From positions 1 through 64,000 of the forward strand of contig NZ_BDBV01000074.1 in the NCBI RefSeq assembly GCF_001613165.1: a stretch of 64,000 nucleotides of DNA, read 5' to 3'. This DNA is from Nocardia mexicana NBRC 108244 (GTDB lineage Bacteria; Actinomycetota; Actinomycetes; Mycobacteriales; Mycobacteriaceae). Shown one piece after another: positions 58,226 through 64,000 of the stretch; position 1 is the first letter of the stretch, and each line of letters starts with the position of its first letter. The notes beneath the pieces are model-generated. The model was not told the origin of the DNA. It did not search any database and saw only the letters and a program-made list of their open reading frames with translations. The translations under genes and the position numbers were made by a program.

Positions 58226-59073
58226 CTCCGATACTGGTGGCCGCGCGCGCCGGGGTGTCGCAGGGGCTGATCGAGATACGGCAGATGCTCACCAACGGCC
58301 AGGACCTGTTCATGCAGTACTTCTGGCCCGTGCTCATCCTGGTGGCATTGTTCTTCATGCGCGACGGGCAGTTCGGGTCGACCGGCATCGGGCTGGGCGC
58401 CCTGGCCCTGCCGGGCGTGCTGGGCATGCTGGTGGCCTCCAGCGGGCTGATGGGCATCTCGCAGTTCCTGAGCGTGGACCGCGAGGACGGAACCCTGTTG
58501 CGCGCCAAGGCGACTCCGAACGGCATGGTCGGGTATCTGATCGGCAAGATCATCACCACCGCGGGCACGCTGCTGGTTCAGGTGGTCGTCATGCTGATCG
58601 TCGGCGGAATCATCGTCGGCGGGCTGGATCTCGGCAGCGTCGGCGCCTGGGCGACCCTGATCTGGGTCTTCGTGCTGGGCATGCTGGCGACGCTGCCGAT
58701 GGGCGCGGTGTTCGGCTCGATCTTCGAGAACCCGCGCAATGTGGGATTCGCGATGATGCCGGTCATGGGCCTGATCGCGGTGTCGGGCATCTTCTATCCG
58801 ATCACGTCCATGCCCGGCTGGGTACAGGGCCTGGCGCAGGTGTTCCCCATCTACTGGCTGGGCCTGGGCATGCGCTCGGCGGTGCTCCCCGACGAGGCGG
58901 CGGTCGTCGAGCTGGGCCAGTCCTGGCGGCACTGGGAGACCTTCGGCGTGCTGGGGATCTGGACCGTGGTCGGGCTGGCGCTGGCGCCGATCGTGTTGCG
59001 GCGCATGGCTCGCCGCGAATCCGGATCGAGCGTCGCGGCCCGCCGCGAGAAGGCCATGCAGCGTGCCTACTGA
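58222..59073 (+). CDS. ABC-2 type permease
   Basis: The 283-residue protein has six predicted membrane helices (YFWPVLILVALFFM near residue 38, then GALALPGVLGMLVASSG, AGTLLVQVVVMLIVGGIIVGGL, WATLIWVFVLGMLATLPMGAVFG and two more). AMMPVMGLIAVSGIFYPITSMPGWVQGLAQVFPIYWLGLGMRSA is the conserved ABC-2 block. It overlaps the ATPase gene by four bases and forms the transport channel with it. The following XRE regulator gene begins inside its last codons, so all three are one operon. Confidence 0.92.
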   Translation: MTPILVAARAGVSQGLIEIRQMLTNGQDLFMQYFWPVLILVALFFMRDGQFGSTGIGLGALALPGVLGMLVASSGLMGISQFLSVDREDGTLLRAKATPNGMVGYLIGKIITTAGTLLVQVVVMLIVGGIIVGGLDLGSVGAWATLIWVFVLGMLATLPMGAVFGSIFENPRNVGFAMMPVMGLIAVSGIFYPITSMPGWVQGLAQVFPIYWLGLGMRSAVLPDEAAVVELGQSWRHWETFGVLGIWTVVGLALAPIVLRRMARRESGSSVAARREKAMQRAY

Positions 59074-59305
59074 GGTCATCTACAACCGCATCGCGATGCT
59101 GCGCGCCGAGCGCGGCATCTCGCGGCGGCAGCTGGCCGAGGCGCTGGGCGTGCACTACCAGACGATCGGGTACCTGGAGCGCGGTGAGTACAGCCCGAGC
59201 CTGCATCTGGCGCTGCGGATCTCGGAGTACTTCGGGGTGGCGGTGGAGGTGATCTTCTCCACCGCCCCCTTCCCGCGCCTGGGCTCGAACTCCGAATCCG
59301 CCTGA
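59063..59305 (+). CDS. XRE-family helix-turn-helix regulator
   Basis: The 80-residue protein is almost entirely a Cro/C1-type HTH: IAMLRAERGISRRQLAEALGVHYQTIGYLERGEYSPSLHLALRISEYFGVAVEVIFS. It belongs to the small XRE group that accompanies membrane proteins and ABC-2 exporters. It starts at a GTG at 59063, overlapping the permease end by 11 bases, so it is made from the same message and may regulate the operon. Confidence 0.9.
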   Translation: MPTEVIYNRIAMLRAERGISRRQLAEALGVHYQTIGYLERGEYSPSLHLALRISEYFGVAVEVIFSTAPFPRLGSNSESA

Positions 59306-59314
59306 GGGGCAGCG

Positions 59315-60181
59315 TCACACCGCGTCGCCCCGAATCAGGCGCAGGGTCGGCACGGGCTCCCCCGCCGCCTCGGTGGCGGCGAGGGCCTGTCGCCAATAGC
59401 CCTGCGCGGTCCGCGTGAGGGCGGCGTCGACCCCGACATCCTCGCTCGCCTCGATGGCGTGCTGGGTGCTCGCGTCCATCATCCGCATGGTGGCGATGTC
59501 GCCCCAGCCACCGCTTTTCGCGAGATCGGCGAAGACCGCGAACGAGGTCTCCATGCTGTCGAGGAAACGCTGTGCGTAGGGGAGGAAGCGGTCGATCGGC
59601 TGGCCGGAGCGGTCGATCGTCGCCATGGCCTGCTCGTAGGCGAGGATCAGCGGGTGCATCAGGATCAGCAGTCCCTGGTAGAACACCTGGGACAGGCCGG
59701 GATCGGTGCCCAGATACTCCGGCGGGCACAGCGGCCGCAGCAGTTCGGCGTGGGCGTCGAAGACCTCCCGCGGGCCGCTGTAGAAGATGTAGGAGGTCGG
59801 GCTCGTGATCGTGTTGCCGTCGGAAATCACACCGCCGGAAAGGAATTGAGCGCCACGCTCGAGTACCCATTCCGCGCCACGACGAGCCCGCTCCGGCGAA
59901 TCCGAGGACAGGTTCACGATCACCTTGCCGCGCAGGTGATCCGCGGCCTGACCCAGCACGTCGTACATCGCGGCATAGTGGGTCAGGCTGAGCACGGTCA
60001 CCTCGTTGGCGTCGAGTGCCTCGGCAACGGTCGCCGCCCGCTTCGCGCCCAGTTCGACCATGGCGTCGGCCTTTTCGGGGCTCCGGTTCCAGACGGTCAC
60101 CTCGAAACCGGAGGCCAGGAACTGCTTCACCATCGCCTGGCCCATCGGGCCCAGGCCGATCAGGGATAGCGAACGGCTCAC
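59315..60181 (-). CDS. Imine-reductase-like NAD(P)-dependent oxidoreductase (copy 2)
   Basis: The 288-residue protein has the N-terminal Rossmann motif LIGLGPMGQAMVKQFLASGFEVTVWNRSPEKA, where WNRSP matches NADP-preferring imine reductases and beta-hydroxyacid dehydrogenases. After the inter-domain helix the sequence is LGTDPGLSQVFYQGLL; Tyr168 sits where imine reductases carry their catalytic Asp or Tyr, which suggests a Tyr-type member. The GTG start overlaps the stop of a close paralogue by four bases, so the pair is a tandem duplication. It probably reduces a C=N or C=O group of a secondary metabolite. Confidence 0.82.
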   Translation of the reverse strand: MSRSLSLIGLGPMGQAMVKQFLASGFEVTVWNRSPEKADAMVELGAKRAATVAEALDANEVTVLSLTHYAAMYDVLGQAADHLRGKVIVNLSSDSPERARRGAEWVLERGAQFLSGGVISDGNTITSPTSYIFYSGPREVFDAHAELLRPLCPPEYLGTDPGLSQVFYQGLLILMHPLILAYEQAMATIDRSGQPIDRFLPYAQRFLDSMETSFAVFADLAKSGGWGDIATMRMMDASTQHAIEASEDVGVDAALTRTAQGYWRQALAATEAAGEPVPTLRLIRGDAV

Positions 60182-61047
60182 GCCTTGCCTCCGTGCATCA
60201 GCTCGAAGACGGAGACCGGCCGCCCGGCCTGCTCGCTGGCCGCAATCGACTTACGCCAGAATCCCTGTGCGGTGTGCGACAACGTCGCGTCGACACCGAC
60301 CTCCTCGCTGGCATCGATGATGTGTTGCGCACCGGCATCCATCATCTTCGACGACGACAGATCACCCCAGCCGCCCGCCTTGGCCGCCTCGATCCACTCC
60401 TCCATGAAGAACGGGTACGCCCCGGCGGATCGCTGCGCGTAGGGCAGGAACTGGTCGAGGTCGTGGCCGGACCGCTGGATCATGGCCATCGCCTGTTCGA
60501 ACGACAGCAGCCAGGGGTGGAACGTGGTCAGCAGGGCCTGGTAGAAGACCTGCGAGACGCCGTCGTCGGTGCCCAGATACTCCTGCGGGCTGAGCGGGCG
60601 CAGGAGTTCGGCGTGCGTGTCGAAGACCTCCCGCGGGCCGCTGTAGAAGATGTAGGACGCAGGGTGGGTGATGTTGTCACCCGCCGACATGACGCCGCCG
60701 GAAAGGAACTGCGCCCCGTGCGACCGGACCCAGGCCGCGCCCTCGCGGGCCTTCTCCGGCGAGTCCGACGACAGGTTCACGATCACCTTGCCGCGCAAGC
60801 GATCCGCCGCCGGACCCAGCACGTCGTACATCACGCCGTAGTGGGTCAGGCTGAGCACGGTCACCTCGTTGGCATCCAGCGCCTCGGCGACCGTGGCCGC
60901 CCGCTTCGCGCCCAGTTCGACCATGGCGTCGGCCTTCTCGGGGCTCCGGTTCCACACCGTCACCTCGACACCCGCCGCCAGGAACTCCTTCACCATCGCC
61001 TGACCCATCGGGCCCAGGCCGATCAGGGAAACGGAACGTTGAGACAT
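60178..61047 (-). CDS. Imine-reductase-like NAD(P)-dependent oxidoreductase (copy 1)
   Basis: This 289-residue paralogue of the next gene is highly similar over its entire length. It has LIGLGPMGQAMVKEFLAAGVEVTVWNRSPEKA, SLTHYGVMYDVLG, NLSSDSPEKA, and LGTDDGVSQVFYQALL with Tyr169 at the catalytic position. The ATG at 61047 was chosen since the upstream frame lies in the promoter. It is the first gene of the two-gene operon and diverges from an HxlR regulator across a 136-base region with a 21-base palindrome. The two enzymes may form a heterodimer or act on related substrates. Confidence 0.85.
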   Translation of the reverse strand: MSQRSVSLIGLGPMGQAMVKEFLAAGVEVTVWNRSPEKADAMVELGAKRAATVAEALDANEVTVLSLTHYGVMYDVLGPAADRLRGKVIVNLSSDSPEKAREGAAWVRSHGAQFLSGGVMSAGDNITHPASYIFYSGPREVFDTHAELLRPLSPQEYLGTDDGVSQVFYQALLTTFHPWLLSFEQAMAMIQRSGHDLDQFLPYAQRSAGAYPFFMEEWIEAAKAGGWGDLSSSKMMDAGAQHIIDASEEVGVDATLSHTAQGFWRKSIAASEQAGRPVSVFELMHGGKA

Positions 61048-61073
61048 CGTGCATCCTTCGGTAGTCGCGTACT

Positions 61074-61094
61074 CGGTATCGGCGCCGGATACCG
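61074..61094. promoter_or_regulatory. Palindromic operator between the imine-reductase-like genes and the HxlR gene
   Basis: CGGTATC and GATACCG (perfect seven-base arms) flank GGCGCCG, so almost all 21 bases are symmetric. It lies 27 bases from the leftward start codon and 90 from the rightward one. It is the most likely binding site of the HxlR protein. Confidence 0.6.
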
Positions 61095-61183
61095 ATGGTG
61101 GCGGCTGCCGGTATTCTCGGAAAGACCGCACGTCGAGGGCCGGTTGCTTACCTCGAGGTTCGAAATATGGTCAGGAGGCCACG

Positions 61184-61537
61184 GTGACAACGAGCAGTGA
61201 CGCAGCTCACGATGTGTGCGGCATGTCCGTGGCGATCGATGTGGTCGGCGGCAAGTGGAAACTGCACCTGATGTGGGTGCTCGGCGAGGGCCCGCAGCGG
61301 TTCGGGCAGATCCGCAAGATGCTGGACGGCGTGAGCGAGAAGGTGCTCGCGGAGAATCTGCGCCACCTGGAGACCGCCGGGGTCGTGCACCGCGAGATCT
61401 ACCCGGAGGTGCCGCCGCGCGTGGAGTACTCCCTCACCGAACGCGGCGAAGAACTCGCCACCGCACTCCGCCCCCTGGAGGCCTGGGGCGAAAAGCACCG
61501 CGACCACCTACTCCAGTGCATGCTCAGCCCCGTATAG
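61184..61537 (+). CDS. HxlR-family transcriptional regulator
   Basis: The 117-residue winged-helix protein matches the HxlR pattern: CGMSVAIDVVGGKWKLHLMWVLGEGPQRFGQIRKMLDGVSEKVLAENLRHLETAGVVHREIYPEVPPRVEYSLTERG. The N-terminal Cys (Cys11) is the position used for redox or quinone sensing in several HxlR proteins. The GTG start has an excellent AGGAGG before it. It diverges from the two imine-reductase-like genes and probably controls them through the palindrome between. Confidence 0.92.
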   Translation: MTTSSDAAHDVCGMSVAIDVVGGKWKLHLMWVLGEGPQRFGQIRKMLDGVSEKVLAENLRHLETAGVVHREIYPEVPPRVEYSLTERGEELATALRPLEAWGEKHRDHLLQCMLSPV

Positions 61538-61543
61538 AACGTC

Positions 61544-61618
61544 TCCCGCACCCCCTGTTCGCTCCCGCACCGGCTACAACGCTTGTACGGGGTGCGGGAG
61601 TGAGCGCGGGGTGCGGGA
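61544..61618. terminator. Nested hairpin between convergent genes
   Basis: The inner arms CTCCCGCACC (61562-61571) and GGTGCGGGAG (61591-61600) are perfect. The outer arms TCCCGCACCCC (61544-61554) and GGGGTGCGGGA (61608-61618) are perfect too, so the whole folds as one long interrupted stem. It lies between the HxlR gene and glycerate kinase and should stop transcription from both sides. Confidence 0.75.
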
Positions 61619-61636
61619 ATCGTCCGGGCTCGCGGG

Positions 61637-62752
61637 TCAGTGCTGCAGGTGGCTGAGGGCGAGGCGGGCTCCGAGTTGTTCCAGGAGCGAGGCGGCGTGG
61701 GCGATCGAGCGATCCACATCGGGCTCGAGTTCGGCGAGCGTGTACGAGGCAGCGAAACCCGCGGCGCGTAATTCGTCCTCGCTCAGCAGGGACCGGCCCG
61801 CCACCGCGACGACGGACACGCCCGCCTGCCGGGCGGCTTCGCACACCCCGATGGGCGCCTTTCCGTGCAGGGTCTGTTCGTCGAGCGAGCCCTCGCCGGT
61901 GACGACGAGATCCGCGCCGCGCAACCGCGATCGGAAGTCGATCAGGTCCAGCACGACATCGATGCCGGAACGTTCGACGGCACCGAGGACGGCCATCGCG
62001 CCGAATCCGGTGCCGCCCGCCGCGCCCGCACCGGGACGGTCGGCGCTTTCGGGATCGACCAATTTCGCCCAATGGGCCAGTGCCGCCTCGAGTAGCGCGC
62101 ACTGTTCGGGATCGGCACCCTTCTGCGGGGCGAAAACCGCCACGGCCCCGGCCGATCCGAGCAGCGGATTGTCGACGTCACTGGCGAGGATGAATGCCGT
62201 ATCTGCCAGCGCCGGATGCAGCGTCGACCGATCGACCCGCACCGCGCCCGCGAGAGCCGCTCCGCCCCTGGCCACTTCGGCACCGGACGCGTCCACGATC
62301 CGCAGCCCGAGCGCCTGCAACATCCCCGCGCCACCGTCGCTGGACGCGCTGCCGCCGACCCCGAGCACGATCGAGCGCACGCCGCGATCGAGCGCGTGCC
62401 CGATCACCTGCCCCAGCCCATAGGTGCTCGCCGACAACGGATCCGGTTGCCCGCCGGGAAGTTTCACCAGCCCCACCACGGCCGCCAACTCGATCACGGC
62501 GGTATCCCCCTGCACCGCATAGGCGGTGGCCACCGGCGCACCGGTCGGCCCCTCCGCCTCGACCGCCACCCGCTCCCACCCCGCCGTCAGAAACGCGTCG
62601 ACGGTCCCGTCCCCACCATCGGCCACCGGCACCCGCACGACTTCGGCCCCCGGCACCACCCGCCCAATCCCGCCCGCCAACGCCTCGGCAACCTCCGGCG
62701 CGGTCAGCGACCCCTTGAACTTGTCCGGCGCCAACACCACCCGCCACGACAT
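61637..62752 (-). CDS. glxK: Glycerate kinase
   Basis: The 371-residue protein of glycerate kinase type 1 opens VVLAPDKFKGSLTAPEVAEAL, then VPVADGGDGTVDAF, TAVIELAAVVGL, VLGVGGSASSDGGAGMLQALG and DLVVTGEGSLDEQTLHGKAP, all family blocks. It phosphorylates glycerate with ATP (the 2-phosphate product is usual for GarK/GlxK) in glyoxylate, glycolate or serine use. The ATG at 62752 was preferred; an ATG at 62764 would add four residues. It stands alone here, so the pathway it serves is not evident. Confidence 0.92.
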   Translation of the reverse strand: MSWRVVLAPDKFKGSLTAPEVAEALAGGIGRVVPGAEVVRVPVADGGDGTVDAFLTAGWERVAVEAEGPTGAPVATAYAVQGDTAVIELAAVVGLVKLPGGQPDPLSASTYGLGQVIGHALDRGVRSIVLGVGGSASSDGGAGMLQALGLRIVDASGAEVARGGAALAGAVRVDRSTLHPALADTAFILASDVDNPLLGSAGAVAVFAPQKGADPEQCALLEAALAHWAKLVDPESADRPGAGAAGGTGFGAMAVLGAVERSGIDVVLDLIDFRSRLRGADLVVTGEGSLDEQTLHGKAPIGVCEAARQAGVSVVAVAGRSLLSEDELRAAGFAASYTLAELEPDVDRSIAHAASLLEQLGARLALSHLQH

Positions 62753-62810
62753 CTCGTCCACCATCCAGCCATTCTGCGACCCAAACCGCTCCCCCGCCCA
62801 TCACAACCCA

Positions 62811-64000
62811 CTACAGCGGCGCTTGATCGGCGTGCTCGATCCCCACCTGCCCCGTCCGCAGATACGTCAGCACCGCATCATCCACCACGGTGTTCCCCCG
62901 CCCGAAAGTGCCATGATCACCGCCCTCGACGGTGATCAGCGAGCCCCGCAAGGCCGAGGCCATCGCAGGTCCGCCCTCGTATTTGGTAACCGCATCGTGC
63001 CGACTCTGCAGCACCAGCGGCCGAGTGCGCAGCCCCTGATCGGCAATGGCGACCGGCCCGGCCACCGGATTCCAGTCGGAGCACGCCACGCCGGACCGAA
63101 TCATGTCAGCACGGGCATTCAACGCGCTCCCACCGGAAGCGACGGTGGCCGCCGCGGCCCCGAGCAGTTCCGACCGCCCCGGTATCGCGTTCTCGTTGCA
63201 GGTGATGGCGGCGAACACGTTCCGCCCCGTCGGGTCGGTCGCGGTCAGCCCCTCGATGGCCCGCAGCTGCCCGGTGTCGGCGGGGTCGGCGTTGGCGTCG
63301 GCCATGGCGCGGGCGAAGGTGGGCCAGAACGAGCGGGTGTAGGTGGCGACCGCGGTGGCCGCCAGCAGCGGCACCTGCGCCGAGGTCCCGCCGGAGGCGA
63401 GCGTCCGGACCAGGTTCTGCAGCTGCCCGATCTGGTCTCGTCCGCCGTTGAATCCGTCGCGCGCCACCTGCGCGATGGGCTCGGGCAGTTCGCCCGGCAG
63501 GTCGGCGGTCGACGCCGGCGGCGGGGTCAGGTTGGCGTACCAGCCGCCGCCCTGCGCGACCACCAGCCGCACCCAGTTCTCGTAGACCCGAAGCGGTGTC
63601 GCGCCGAGGCGGTACTCGCCGTCGTGGTCGGCGATCCAGGTGAACAGGTCGTCGAGCCGCTGCTTACCGGCCAGCTGCTGCTGCGCGAACTGTTCGTTCC
63701 ACACCCAGTCCGGATGGACGCTGGAGTCGAGCACCATGCGGTCGATCCGCTGCGGGAACAGCGTGGCGTAGACGGCGCCCAGGTAGGTGCCGTAGGAGGT
63801 GCCGAAGAAGTCGATGCGCTCCAAGCCGAGCGCGGCCCGGACGGCGTCCATGTCGCGGGCGGTGTTCTCGGTGGTGACGGTCTCGACGTAGCCGGGCTGT
63901 GCGCTGTCGCAGGCGGATTTGGTGGCGCTGCGTTCCTTGCGCTCGGCGTTCCCGCAGTCCAGCGGCGTCGCCCAGCGCAGTCCCCGGGGCTGCACGGCGA
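62811..64000 (-). CDS. Secreted alpha/beta-hydrolase, tripeptidyl-aminopeptidase type (N terminus beyond the window)
   Basis: The visible 396 residues form the C-terminal four fifths of a proteolytic alpha/beta-hydrolase. It has the nucleophile elbow FFGTSYGTYLGAVYATLFP, preceded by the cap-typical DCGN and a TTENTARDMDAVRAALG helix. The TAP C-terminal domain contains SDWNPVAG, an acidic residue in LQSRHDAVTKYEGG and the catalytic His in EGGDHGTFGRGN. Family members are exported or lipid-anchored and release tripeptides, or act as esterases. A signal peptide is expected in the part beyond base 64000. Confidence 0.9.
   Translation of the reverse strand, partial: AVQPRGLRWATPLDCGNAERKERSATKSACDSAQPGYVETVTTENTARDMDAVRAALGLERIDFFGTSYGTYLGAVYATLFPQRIDRMVLDSSVHPDWVWNEQFAQQQLAGKQRLDDLFTWIADHDGEYRLGATPLRVYENWVRLVVAQGGGWYANLTPPPASTADLPGELPEPIAQVARDGFNGGRDQIGQLQNLVRTLASGGTSAQVPLLAATAVATYTRSFWPTFARAMADANADPADTGQLRAIEGLTATDPTGRNVFAAITCNENAIPGRSELLGAAAATVASGGSALNARADMIRSGVACSDWNPVAGPVAIADQGLRTRPLVLQSRHDAVTKYEGGPAMASALRGSLITVEGGDHGTFGRGNTVVDDAVLTYLRTGQVGIEHADQAPL

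Noticed and set aside
1..64000. tRNA, rRNA or riboswitch genes
   Set aside because: I looked for cloverleaf-like sequences and known leader motifs along the window and found none that I could support by eye.

Overview
The window is high-GC actinobacterial DNA. It most likely comes from a mycolic-acid-containing member of the Mycobacteriales, and a Nocardia-like genome fits best. The evidence is gene content: a MmpL3-type trehalose monomycolate exporter, an AftD-type arabinofuranosyltransferase, LpqI, FabG4/HtdX/FadA2, GTP-dependent PEP carboxykinase, and many GTG/TTG starts. Much of the gene order recalls the M. tuberculosis Rv0204c-Rv0243 segment, rearranged and with extra genes between the shared blocks. 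I have only the sequence, so genus-level naming is inference.

Left part (1-15 kb): two coupled secreted-protein genes run off the left edge. They are followed by the lipoprotein glycosidase LpqI, a TetR regulator, an alpha/beta-hydrolase fused in frame to a DUF3224 domain with its own divergent TetR gene, and the acyl-chain module htdX-fabG4 / fadA2. Near-identical palindromes in front of the first TetR gene and between fabG4 and fadA2 suggest that this TetR controls the module. Next come a VapBC-type pair, a Gln/Trp-rich secreted protein, an ADP-ribosylglycohydrolase with a small partner gene, a universal stress protein and an isochorismate synthase.

Envelope block (15-30 kb): a DUF2613 membrane peptide overlaps aftD. 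After these come an acyltransferase whose reading frame appears broken by one base, a DUF3068 protein, a flippase-like protein, a large multi-membrane protein, a glycosyltransferase and a methyltransferase. This is the arabinan/mycolate envelope neighbourhood.

Central block (30-53 kb): pckG, a dynamin-like GTPase pair, an SDR, a lipase, an NmrA-like reductase behind an IdeR-type iron box, then trmB - two 80-bp MIRU-like repeat ORFs - a NYN protein - mmpL3, all joined by overlapping stop/start codons. Beyond mmpL3 lie an alpha/beta-hydrolase, a DUF1707 protein with a NarL-type two-component system, an AI-2E-family permease, a membrane adenylate cyclase and a YbhN-like protein.

Right part (53-64 kb): a DUF3054 protein, a penicillin-binding-protein-like lipoprotein that has lost its catalytic motifs, a conserved actinobacterial protein, aroQ, an ABC exporter with an XRE regulator, a tandem pair of imine-reductase-like genes with a divergent HxlR regulator, glycerate kinase, and a secreted alpha/beta-hydrolase that runs off the right edge.

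The most unusual structure is a family of intergenic tandem arrays at about 28.3, 53.8 and 57.0 kb. Each array has its own unit sequence, but all end in the same 23-bp hairpin type. I saw no tRNA, rRNA, CRISPR array, insertion sequence or integrase.
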